From NCBI RefSeq assembly GCF_000281045.1, contig NW_008246077.1:762193-826192 (forward strand): DNA of 64,000 bases, read 5' to 3'. Source of the DNA: Saprolegnia diclina VS20 (taxonomy: Eukaryota; Oomycota; Saprolegniomycetes; Saprolegniales; Saprolegniaceae). The stretch's first letter is position 1, and each line of letters begins with the position of its first letter. The notes under the pieces were generated by a model, which was not told the DNA's origin, did not search any database, and worked only from the letters and a program-made list of their open reading frames with translations. Made by a program: the position numbers and the translations under genes. Of this stretch, positions 30,108 to 41,032 are shown piece after piece.

Positions 30108-33104
30108 CTAGGCGTCCGTGTCGGAGAGGAACTCGTCGTCGCCAGCGTACACGCCTTGGTCTTGGTCTATCGCTTCATCGGCTTCGTACGACTCGTTGTC
30201 GTCCCATGCGCCCTCGGAGCGAGGAGTGTCTGGGAGCAGTGCCTCTTCGGACACTAGCACGTCTGCCGGCGGTGGGTCGGGGGACGCTGCGGGAACGGGT
30301 GCTGACACGTGCTCCGTGACGCTGTCGCTACTGCTTCTGGCCGTGTCATGGTTGCTTTGAGTCGTGCCTTGGTTGCTTCTGGCCGTGTCGTCGCTGGTTT
30401 CAGCCAGCCCATTCCAGATGATTGCAGTGTCGTTGTCGATATTGGCGTCCGCACGCGCATATCGGGTATCGTCGAGGCTTGCATATGCGTCCAAAGCGCC
30501 ATGAGAGTGGCTGTCGCGTGACGGTGGAGCGTCAAGAAAGGCTTCTTGCTCCGCGTCGTGGAGTGCCGAGTGCTTCGAGTCCAGCGACAATGGCATGACT
30601 CTTGGCGTTGACATGGGAGAGATGGTGCGCGGTGTCGCGTCTCGAGATGCTGATGTTCTGTCTACGCTTGGCGTCTCGGCGCGAGAAGGTGGCTCGTCGA
30701 TGCGAGGCCGTTCCAGGTTCCAACTGACAACTTGAGCCAGTGGCGGCGCATCGAGGTCTTGACTTTGTTCGTCGTGGGTCTCACTGGTGCGACCCGAATG
30801 CGGTCGTTGGACTGCGCAGCCGTCGTTGAAGAAGAGCACGTCGTCGTCCTGCTTGGTGGTGCGCGCCTTACTTTTGGCAGACGATGCTCGCTCTTCTGGA
30901 ATCGGCGCGGGCTTGGCGCGCGGTCGCAGCGGGCTCTTGGTTGACGTTTTGCTCTACGTCGCCATGTAGAAACGTGTTGTCGGACGTTGGTGTACCGAGA
31001 CCGGTGGCACCATCTTGGTCGACGGCTTGCGTAGCGTGACCGACTTGCGTGCCTCGGTGGGATCCCACGGCTGCGACCGTTGGCTCAGCGAGTCGCGTCG
31101 CTTGACCGAGAGGTAGTTGATGACGTTGAGCGTCGTCGGGTCCTCCGTCTTGGGCAGCGCGAGTTTGTACACCACGACAAAGTCATTCTCGAGGTCGTCG
31201 TCGTTCGGTTGCTCTCGCCGCTCGCGCGTTGAGCGCTGTTCCTACGTCGACGCAACACGCTCCATCGACCGTGCATTGCGCCTTTGTCGTTGACGTACAT
31301 GCACGAGATCGCGGTGCTCTTGAAGCCGCGCGGCGAGCCGAGCCGCGAGCTTGGACCGCGCTGGTGCCTCGGGCACTGGCTTTGGTGCTGGCTGTAGCGC
31401 CTCAAACTCCATAAAGTGCGCAAATGGATCGGGCTGCTCGAGTATCGGCGGCGGAACTTCAACGATAGCCACATGCGGTGCTGGCTCGGGCATCGCGTAC
31501 AGCTCTCGCAGCAACGAGAGGTCGCCATCGCGAAGTCGCGCTTGCTTGACACTTTGCTTGACGTGGTGGCACTTGAGCTAGACAGAGCCATGCAGCGACC
31601 TTGCTGTTGCAAGGGAGAACCGTACCGCCACGTTGACGTACGGGTATACGTGCAAGAGAAGGACAACGTGGGCAATGTCGTGGAGACTCACACTATGCAG
31701 CTTGAGCTGGTCGATGGACCGGATCGCTTGCGAGCTTGGATGCACGAGCTCGTGGACTGCGGCGACGTTGTGTACCCACATGCGTAGCGCGGCCCCAACG
31801 ACGGACCGTCGTTCGATCGCGGCCATCGAAAACGTGGCTTGGCCGCAATGCAAATAAAGCAGTGCGAGCGACCTACGTACACCCACGAGCAAACTGTTAG
31901 CTGCCATTTGAAATCAAACGAAAAGACCGAGGGTCGAGGTCCGCGATCGTGACGGCTTGGAGCGTCTCGACGAGCGAGTCTTGAAAGACGCTTCGCACAA
32001 TCGTCCATGGCAGCCAGCGCCAGCGGTCCACGAGCTGGACCGTCGACGGCGTCTCGAGCGCGACAATCTTGTAGAGCACCGAGGCAAGAATGTAAATCTC
32101 GGGCGTGGGTTTGACCCAGAAGCGCAGTTGCTGGAGCGAGTCGGCACGGTACGCGCTCTGGCTGTGCAGCTGGGTCATGTAGCGCTGGCTTTCCATCGTA
32201 GCCCTAAGACACTTTGGGTACAACCGTAGTAGACATAATGGGAATGTATACTGGTGGCTCTCAATCTCGGGGGTCGCCGAGAGCGAAGCAACGAGGTTGT
32301 CCATGCGCGTCGCAATCTCATCTTGGTTTGCAATATATGCGACGGGCAAGCTAGATAGCCGCGTGGATGCCCAGCGGCGATAAGAAGGCACTCACCTCGG
32401 GTGGAGAAACACGGGCGGCGACTTCTTCTTGCGCTTCTTCATGGACGGCGTTGCAGCGCGGCGCTTGGCGGTGAGGAGCTTGACACGCTCGATGGCCTCG
32501 AGGTGGCTCTGAACGTTCGCCAGCCGAATGGTTTCGACCTGCTTGACGAGCTCGCGTTGGGCCGCTTGGTCTCTCTACGCGCTGCCTCGCATCATGAACC
32601 ACGCAGGCAATCAAGGGTACGGCGAGTGCTTCGCTTCGGGCTGCACGCTCTTGCGATTTGACGCGCTTCCATTCGTCAAACGACGCTTCACTCTACGCGT
32701 TTTTGAGTTGAGTCGAGCACATGTCGCAACAACCTGCGCTTTGAGCTTGGCTTTTTTGAGCTCGGCTTGCTCGGCCTCGCGCACCTTGGCGCGTTCCTTG
32801 GCCTTCTCTTCTCTAATGCGCTCGTTCTTCTCGTCGCACCATGCGCGCCAGCACGCCTAATGATATCTCGTTCGAGAACAGGTCGTCGCGAATGCCGACC
32901 TCGCCGTCGTCGAGCTTCTTCTTGCGCATGCGTGTTTCGTCGTCCTTGGAGACCGAGAGAGGCCGCCTGCATAGACACTTGTTATATCGACGACTCCTCA
33001 CAGGTGCGCGTACAGCTGCTTGGTGCTTACGCCTTTCCGGAGACGCGGCGCCTCGCCCGCCGACGTTCGTGGCCGGAGGTCCTATGCAGAGCGAGCGTAT
33101 TCAT
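30108..33104 (-). CDS. Coiled-coil protein, function unknown
   Basis: At least ten exons on the minus strand. Supported junctions include introns 32967-33030, 32857-32899 and several of 41-55 nt further down. The N-terminus is basic (R-R-R-A-R-R-R). It is followed by long charged helices with W-R-A-W-C-D-E-K-N-E-R and E-W-K-R-V-K-S-Q-E-R, a Lys-rich patch, a globular middle (P-T-P-E-I-Y-I-L-A-S-V-L-Y near 32100), a proline-rich linker near 31400, and an acidic, Ser/Asp-rich disordered tail ending S-D-T-D-A. I recognise no named domain. The W-x-x-W/charged helix pattern is reminiscent of ciliary or centrosomal coiled-coil proteins, but that is only a guess. The exon nearest 31560-31620 has alternative splice choices. 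Confidence 0.6.
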
Positions 33105-33254
33105 CAACCTGCGGCTAGCTTTGGAGCGTACAGGCTGGCTCTGAGCCACCATGAGGTCGCGCTCCAGGCTCGAGAGCCACACCGCGTTCATCGGGTCGGT
33201 AACTTCGAACTTCGCCGGTTCACGCGGAAACGGTTGCAGAACGGGCAGTTCGGG

Positions 33255-36227
33255 ATGCAAGAGCCGCCAAAGGAGGACGCGTCGGCGGCGACCGAGCCCG
33301 TGGGCCCAGGCCCGCCGCCCGGCGATGATGACGGAGACAACAACAAGGACGACGAGGACGAATCCTACGACTCGTATGACTCGCACGACGAGCTGTCCGA
33401 TAGAGGAAGCCACAAGCCCCCCAGCGGCGTCGACAAGATTGCGCGAGGGCTCATGCTAAGCGACGATGACGACGACGATGGGCAGCACGTTTCCGCGTAC
33501 ATGAGTCGCCAAGCCGAGCGCGCTGAGGTCACGGGGCTCTCGCCTATGGAAGAGATCAAGCTGGCGCAAGGCGAGCTTGCGGCCAAAGCTGCGCAGTCCG
33601 AGACGCACGACGACCACCCCCACGCGCTCCCGCACAAGCGACAGCTCTGGCGTGTCGTCAAGACGTCCGTGCTTCTCAGCTCAACGCAAACGCAAAATCA
33701 CATCTTGCCGGCAGCCGTCACCGTCGACCAAGAAGTCAAGCGCATCGCAAAAGACTTGGAACACGACGTGGACAAGATGACGGCGGGTGCGTCATAACGA
33801 GCCAGAACCGAGGCGAATACCTCGCTTTATGTAGCGCAAGCTCGCAACTTTGTCGAGAGCGTGGCCAAAAGCGAGACCATCATGAAGTCGCGCCAAGACG
33901 ACAAGACGGCCAAGCGGATCCCGTGGTACCTCATCAACCCCAGCGGCCGCTTTCGAATTCAATGGGACGTGCTCAGCGTCGTGCTCATTATCTGTACGAC
34001 GTGATGGCCTTCGCTTGGCTCTTGTCGACTCATGGGAAAACTAGATAACGGGTTTTACATTCCGGTGCCTGCAGTCTCAGGTTGCGCATCAACTGAAGCC
34101 ACATGTTTGTCATGTAGCTCTCGCTTGCGTTTGGGCGAGACAGCGCCTACCCGATCATCACGCAGCTCGACCAGGCGCAATGGGCCTTTAGCCTCCTCTA
34201 CTTGGCCGACGTCGTACGTCGCTTGCTCAACTCGATGCCCTATCCACAGCGCGTCTCCACTGCTAGATTGTCAACTTTTTCTCAGCCTACGAAACGCGCG
34301 GCAAGATTGAGATGCGCTGGCCCGTGATCATTTTCAACTATTTAAGAACCTGGTGCTTTGCGACACTTCCGACGCGCTCGTATGCTATACGTATCATCTA
34401 GGTTCCTCGTCGATAGTCTCGCGGCGTTCCCGTTCGACATTGTGTTGTCCCCGTCCGAGGCCTCGACAGGGATGTTTCAAATTCTTCGGCTCCTCAAGCT
34501 CTTTCGCATGTTGAGCTTCATGCGCATTCTGCACCGGTAGTTGTATATGCACCGTCCAACACGCGGGCTTGACTCGATTCTAGACTCGAGTATGTGCTTT
34601 TGATCCGCTCCAACGTGAGCAGCCTCTTGAAGTTTTGCCTCCTCGTCTTCTTGACGTCCCACTGGTTCAGGTCGATGATCCACAGCGTTCACGTGCGAAT
34701 GCCAACGCGTTTTGCGTAGCTGCTTCTTCTACTACATCTCGTACGACAACCCCACGGGCTGGGTCAGCAATCAAAAGCTCCAAAACGACACGCTCTATGC
34801 GAAATACGGTGCGGTCGCGGCGGTGTTTGTCAAGTCTCATCGTGTCTAGTCAATGCCTTCTACTGGTCCATCATGACCATGTATGGCACTTGTCTTTGAA
34901 AATGTGGATGCTGATATTGTCATGTGTATGTAGGACCACAGTTGGCTACGGCGACGGTGCGCTGGCCTTGATGACGCATCGATACGATTCACATCGCTGG
35001 GTCTAGTGTGCGCCGGCAACACGCAAGAGCGGGCGTTTGCTATCTTTGCCATGGTCATTGGCGCGTGGATTTTTGCCTACGGCATCACCAACGTACTAAG
35101 CTCTACATAGTGTTTGCCTGCGATTCGGCGCGTAGGTGGTCGCCACGGTGGCCAATTTGAACCCAAGCGACACGTGTTTCCAGCGCAAGATGGTAGACAA
35201 CCACCCTTTTTTATTTTGGAAAAACACCATGTCGTAGGACGTTGTGAACGCGTACATGGACGTACGTCGTACTGTGTTGTCGATGCATATAGACTGTGGA
35301 CCTAGCGCCGCGATCTTCCCATGATGCTTCGCAGCGAAATTCGCGAATTTCTTCTCAACGCTCGCCTCTCAACCGATAGCAAGCTCAAAAATGTAAGAAA
35401 TAGGGCTGATACGCATGGGGAATATCCCCTTTTTCCATAGGAAAGCAAGATCCTCGGCGAGCTCTCGGCACTGCTTCGCTCCAAGATTGCGCTCGCTATC
35501 AACGACAGCGTTCTCAACAAGATGCCATTCTTCGAAGGCGCCGACCACAATTTTCTCATGGAGCTCGCGCTCTCGATGAAGATGGTGTGCTTCCCGCCCC
35601 ACGAAGACGTGATCATCGAAGGCGAGATTGGCGAAGAGATGTTTTTCATCTTTCGCGGTGCCGTCGAAGTGCTTCAAAGTGCGCAACAAATCTGCGTCCT
35701 TGGTGAACAACAGTACTTTGGTACACACACTCTCGACTTGATACCTTGATAGAATACAACATGTAGGCGAAATGGCGATTCTCAACGCCAACTGCCTTCG
35801 CACCGCGACCGTGCGAACACTGTGCTTTAGTGAGCTCCGGATGCTGACGCGCCAAAAGTTTCTCTTGGCGCTCACGCACTTTCCGGCGATGCGCCAGCGG
35901 ATCGCCCACATTGTACACAGCCGCGATCAGCAGTCGGCGCGCAAGTCCATCTCGCGCGTCCGACCGTCCGTGGCGCCGGGCTCGGTCCTCGAGAAGATGG
36001 CCGTGTCGATTGCACGAGAAAGCGGCCTCTTTGATCCGTCGGGCGACGGGAAGATCGTCGGGTCGACGCTCCAGCGCATTTCCCAAATGGACATCAAGAC
36101 GCAGGAAGTCCAGGACGGCCATTCAAATCTCGAGGCCGTGATCCAGCGCCTCGTCGAAACACAAGACATGCTCGTCGTTGAGCTCGGCCGCCTTGAAGAA
36201 AAAATGGAGCAGCGAATAGCACGATAG
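33255..36227 (+). CDS. Voltage-gated K+ channel with cyclic-nucleotide-binding domain, copy 1
   Basis: About 16 exons with introns of 43-56 nt. The N-terminal ~180 residues are acidic and hydrophilic. Six transmembrane segments follow: the S4 reads R-L-L-K-L-F-R-x5-R-x3-R (charge every third residue), and the pore loop has T-T-V-G-Y-G-D, the K+ selectivity filter, assembled from two mini-exons (AT|G ACC ACA). A C-linker (L-R-S-E-I-R-E-F-L) leads into a cyclic-nucleotide-binding domain with P-F-F-E-G-A-D, E-G-E-I-G-E-E-M-F-F-I-F-R-G and Y-F-G-E-M-A-I-L. The architecture is that of the CNBD K+ channel superfamily (EAG/HCN/plant Shaker). The tail is a short coiled coil. The next gene is a tandem paralogue with matching intron positions. 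Confidence 0.88.
35441..35658 (+). repeat. Near-identical tract shared with copy 2
   Basis: This CNBD exon segment matches 38539-38756 with only two mismatches in ~218 nt (A/G at the wobble of an Ala codon and C/A giving His/Asn). The exon and intron immediately upstream are clearly diverged. The tract starts exactly at the intron 3' splice site. Confidence 0.85.
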
Positions 36228-36353
36228 TGTACAGTTTGGAACACGACCATATTTAGCCGCTGCCTTTTTATATCGGTTTCGCACACAAGCTATTCTGGTT
36301 TCGACAAGGAACCGAGCGCTCTAGCAAGGCCAGCTGGCAACAGAGCGCAGACC

Positions 36354-39300
36354 ATGTCGCTGCGCGGACGAAGGAGCTTTTCGTCGCCACCCATGAAACA
36401 CGACGACGGCGATGATCTGATGTCCGACATGCCACTGCGCACGGTGCGGTCGTTTGACGGAACCCTCACGGGCCTTCCGCCGCTTGGAACGGACGACCTC
36501 ACGCTCCGACGTGACATTGGCATCCCCATGGACAAGTACGACGAGGAAGACGCCGAGGCAAAGATCGAAGAAGGCATGACGCCATCGCCCGCCAAGGCCT
36601 CGGTCGTCCCGTCGGCCTACATGGTTCGGCAGGCGCAGAAGGACCACATCGTCGGGCTCTCGCCCATCGAAGAGCTCAAGATTGTTCAAGGCGAGTTCCA
36701 AGCGCGCGCTGCGTCCAAGTACCCACGTCTGAGCCTCTCGTCGCGGCTCTCGTCGCGCTTCTCGACGTCGATCAAGCGGGACGCGCCCCGCATAAAGGAG
36801 CGACTTCACGTGCCGTTTCTGGGCCGCAAACGCATCGTGCCCATGCCGCGCGGGAGTGAGGTCTTTCCGGACGCCGAATTTCGCAAGATCAAGCAGACAC
36901 TCCACAAGGACGTCGAGTCGATGACCCCCGGTACGCCTGTGATAGATCATCGATATATCGATTCACGTGGTGGCGTAGAGCAAGCGCTGAATTTTGTCAA
37001 CGACGCGGCCAACACGGAGTTTATCTTGCGCAAACAGGCCGTCAAGTCCCAAACGCGGTCCTTGCCGTGGTTCATGCTGCACCCGACGGGCAAGCTGCGC
37101 GTTCGCTGGGACGTGGTGACGCTCTTCTTGCTTATTTGTACGAATGGATTGCGTCCAAGGCGGCTCCTATCACTGCGTTAGATACGTCCGTGTACACGCC
37201 CATGGCACTGGCGTTCACGGCCAACATTGTGCAGTCGGACTTTTTCCCCATGTTTGATTGGATCGTCGACGGCTTCTTCTGCGTCGATGTGGTGCGTCAT
37301 AAGATGCGTGCGGGATATTGAGCAACAATATTGTCTGCGTGTAGGGACTCAATTTTATCACGGCCTTTGAAATCAAGGGCATTCTCGAGTCGCGGAGTCG
37401 GCACATTGTCGTGCATTATCTTCAGAGCTGGTGCGCGACGCAAAAATCATGGCTAAACGAACGGTGGCCATCGCTGTAGGTTTCTCATTGACGCGGCCAG
37501 CGCGTTTCCGTATACGCTCCTACTCGACCATGCGATCGAGAACCCGTCCAAACGACTGCGGCAGATCTTTCAGCTCGCCAAAGTGCTGCGTGTGACGCGT
37601 GCGCGCCGCGCGCTACGGCGGTACGTCACAACCTATCTACGATATGTCTGCAGGACATGATGCTGCGTTAGACTCGACTATTCGATTCTCGTGCGGTCGA
37701 CGATCAGCAGCCTCATCAAGTTCTTCATCCTTGTCATGGTCACCTCCCATTGGTTCAGGTACACGACTCCTCGGATGCCGAGAGGTGATGAGCTTCGCGT
37801 CATATCAGCTGCTTCTTCTTTGGCATGTCGAACGGTGACGACACTGGCTGGGTCGCCAAACAAAATCTGAATGCGTCCTCGCTCTACGCGCAATATGGTA
37901 CCTCCTTGAGAGAGACGGCTTTTGATTATGGCCACACTAGTGAGCTCGTTTTACTGGTCCATCATGACCATGTACGTCGTGTGCCATGTCGAATGACGAG
38001 GTGACTCATGACGTTCTTGACGGATAGGACAACGGTTGGATACGGAGACGGTGCGGCTATCTTTTGAGCGAGGCTGCAGTACGATGCCGATCCATGTAGT
38101 GACGGGCCAAAACACGAACGAACGCCTCTTCAGTATCTTTGCCATGATCAACGGCGCGTGGATCTTCGCCTACGGCATTACCAACGTATGTTTTGAAAAA
38201 ACTCCCGTTTCTGCAGTTTCTACGTTAGGTTGTCGCAATGGTGTCCAACCTTAACAGCACCGACACTCAGTTTCAGCAAAAAATGGTACAGATTTATAAA
38301 GTATCACTGTATCGGTATGACAATGGACCACCTTTCGTAGGATCGCATCAACGCCTACATGGAGGTATTTAGACCGTTTACAGATCCCATACACGAGCAC
38401 TCTAGGCGCGGGACTTGCCGTTGGAACTACGCTCGGAAATCCGCGAGTTCTTCTTCAATACGCGCCTCAGTGCCGATAGCAAGCTACGCAACGTACGACG
38501 TCGTCTCGCATCAGACGCAGTTGCAAGCTCTATTGTAGGAAAGCAAGATCCTCGGCGAGCTCTCGGCGCTGCTTCGCTCCAAGATTGCGCTCGCTATCAA
38601 CGACAGCGTTCTCAACAAGATGCCATTCTTCGAAGGCGCCGACCACAATTTTCTCATGGAGCTCGCGCTCTCGATGAAGATGGTGTGCTTCCCGCCCAAC
38701 GAAGACGTGATCATCGAAGGCGAGATTGGCGAAGAGATGTTTTTCATCTTTCGCGGCGCTGTCGAAGTCGTACAAGGAGGTCGGCAGATTGCTGTCCTCG
38801 GCGAACAACAGTACTTTGGTACACCCTCTCGACTTGATACCTTGATAGGATACGGACATGTAGGCGAAATGGCCATTTTGAACCGCAACTGCTTACGCAT
38901 TGCGACCGTCGTCACGCTCTGCTTTTGTGAACTCCGGATGCTGACGCGGGAAAAGTTTCTCTTGGCACTCACACACTACCCGAGCATGCGCCACCGCATC
39001 GCCAAATTCGTCCACAAGCGCAACCAAATGGCCAAATTGGCCAAGGCGAACGGAGACGGCAATCCATCGATGAACCGAAAAGTACGCAAATCTCCAAGCT
39101 TTTCTTTGGTGCTAAAGTGCCGGGTAGCGGTCGGTCTCGCGCCTCGATCGCGTCGTTTCAGCGTTTATGGACAAGTCCACCACGTCCCTCACGACTGTGG
39201 CGCCCGTACCCCCCGACGAAAACGGTGCTCTTTCTCGATCGAATTCAACGGGCTTAAAGGAACGACTAGACTTGCAATCGGGCTTGGCGGGCAAAGTTAC

Positions 39301-40240
39301 GCCGCCCAGCAGGCAAGGCAGTGCACGGCGCCTGCCTCTTTCTCCCAACCAAGGAGGCAGCACGCGCAACCTCTTCAATACCGTTGGCGGGAGCTCGCGC
39401 AATTTGCTCGGTCCCAGCAGTGGTAGCACGCGCAACCTGCTCGGAGGTGGCAGCTCGCGCCACCTCTTGGGTCAAAATAGCGGCAGCACCCGAAATCTAC
39501 TCGTTCGGACAAGCAACGACAGTACGCGCAACCTGCTGGCGGGCTTGGGCTCGAGCGCCCGCAAACTCGTGCCGGACGCGGACAGCCGCACCAATAGCGT
39601 GGCGGACTCGAGCATGAAGAGCCTCGGTGGTGGCTTTGACGCGAGTGCGCGCAACCTCCTCGACCCGACCGAGCGAGATGAGATGTCCACGATGCGCCGT
39701 ATCACGAGCCTCGACATTATGCACCGCGAGGAGCAGCATATGGTCTCGGTCACCGAGCGCGTGAAGCGCACAATGACGACGGTGACGAGCAACCAAGACA
39801 CGCTCGTGAATGAGATTGCGCAGCTGCACCAAAAGTTTGGCGCTGCTCAAAAGGAGCACCAAAACACCAAGCACGAGCTGGCGCTGTACAAGGCGATTTA
39901 CGGTGAAATTGCCCTCGCAATGCAACACGCGCAGAAGCCGTCGGCTGGCTCCCGCCGCAACTCGATCGTCGACAACGTGGCCAAGAGCCTCCAAAAGAAC
40001 GTGCATGCGGCGTCGCAGCCCGAGCTCTCCAAGCTTGGTCACTCGTCAATCGCGCAGTCGACGATCCAAGGCGTACACTTCAAGGACCTGGGGCACCACG
40101 TGCGGCCGGTGGCGCTGCCCCCACCCAAGAAGAAGGCGAGACCGCAGATCACGCGGGCCAAGACGACGATCGAGCTCATGGACCGCGACTTGCCGCTCGA
40201 CGACGAGTTTGAACGCATCATGAACGACTTACTGCATTAA
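36354..40240 (+). CDS. Voltage-gated K+ channel with CNBD and repeat tail, copy 2
   Basis: Same plan and intron positions as the upstream copy: N-terminal hydrophilic region, S1-S6 with basic S4 (L-A-K-V-L-R-V-T-R-A-R-R), the T-T-V-G-Y-G-D filter split over two exons, C-linker, and CNBD (E-G-E-I-G-E-E-M-F-F-I-F-R-G, G-H-V-G-E-M-A-I-L). The coding frame continues through an intron at about 39081-39126 into a long C-terminal exon of ~370 residues not present in copy 1. It carries nine S-[TSA]-R-[NHRK]-L repeats, a coiled coil and a basic/acidic tail ending E-R-I-M-N-D-L-L-H. In the CNBD, Y-F-G may be followed by extra residues because the 'intron' after it (38820-38864) is also readable in frame. 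Fungal-like or animal counterparts with this tail are not known to me. Confidence 0.85.
38539..38756 (+). repeat. Near-identical tract shared with copy 1
   Basis: Partner of 35441-35658. Downstream the similarity drops for ~45 nt, then rises again through the following intron (GTACAC...TGTAGGCGAAATGG), suggesting a second patch of recent exchange. Confidence 0.85.
39320..39661 (+). repeat. Tandem short peptide repeat S-T-R-N-L-L
   Basis: Within the C-terminal exon of channel copy 2. Nine copies of S-[TSA]-R-[NHRK]-L-[LFVP] occur, six of them spaced 9-12 residues, usually preceded by Gly/Ser-rich linkers. At DNA level the copies are related but not identical (AGCACGCGCAACCT core), so it is an older minisatellite-like array. 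Confidence 0.8.
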
Positions 40241-40312
40241 TCCTCAGTAACACAAGTCGCGACGCTCGGACAGTGGCGGACGACGACAGATTGGAATACG
40301 GAGAGCGCTCTA

Positions 40313-40762
40313 TTACATCATGTTGTTGCTCTCGTCCGGGATCTTGACGACCATCTTGTCCATGTCCTTTGTGACCTTGACCTGGCAGCCAAGGCGCGAC
40401 GTGTCGGTCAAGCCCCATGCCAAGTCGAGCATGTCTTCTTCTTCTTCGCAGATCGCGGGCAACGTCGCAAAGATCGTCGGATCAAAGACGCAATGGCACG
40501 TCGAGCACGCGAGTTCGCCGCCGCAAGCGCCCTCGAGCTCAATGTCGTTGGCGTGGGCAATGTCCAAGATGGTCTCGCCGACTGCGGTTGTCACATCCTT
40601 CTTGGTGCCATCGGCTTCGATAAAGGTAAAGCTGATCTTGTCCGTGGACATGCTACGGGCGCTCCACGGAGCGGCCATCATGGCGCGGGCCGACGGAGCC
40701 ATGCTCATCTTGCAGGCGCGGGCCATCGGAGCCAAGGCGCGGAGGTGAAGGCGGCCGATCAT
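40313..40762 (-). CDS. Mitochondrial [2Fe-2S] ferredoxin (adrenodoxin type)
   Basis: A single exon of 149 residues. It passes electrons from ferredoxin reductase to Fe-S cluster assembly and/or haem and steroid hydroxylases in the mitochondrial matrix. The first ~40 residues are Arg/Met/Ala-rich with no acidic residue, a typical presequence ending near R-S-M-S-T. Cluster ligands are in C-G-G-E-L-A-C-S-T-C (three Cys) with the fourth in R-L-G-C-Q-V. The G-E-T-I-L-D-I-A-H-A-N-D-I-E-L-E-G-A and E-E-E-D-M-L-D-L-A segments are adrenodoxin/FDX marks; the latter binds the reductase. Whether it corresponds to FDX1 or FDX2 is not decided. Confidence 0.93.
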   Translation of the reverse strand: MIGRLHLRALAPMARACKMSMAPSARAMMAAPWSARSMSTDKISFTFIEADGTKKDVTTAVGETILDIAHANDIELEGACGGELACSTCHCVFDPTIFATLPAICEEEEDMLDLAWGLTDTSRLGCQVKVTKDMDKMVVKIPDESNNMM

Positions 40763-41032
40763 CGTGGACGTGGAAATTGCAGTGACCTTCCTACCATTGG
40801 ACGACGTCCTTAATCGAGCACGTCGTCGTTCCGTTTAAAGTCCGGTTCAAGTGCTACATTTCATATGGCGCTTTCTATAATTCCTTAGGTACGACTTGAA
40901 GTACGAGCCAATACAAAAGGTAAGACGATCGGAGCGTCTGTACTAAAGCGTACTTGTGCGGGTCGCTGTTCGCGCCCAAATCTCAAGCGATCTTTCATTC
41001 CCGAATCCAACTTAGCCAAGAAGACAAGGACG

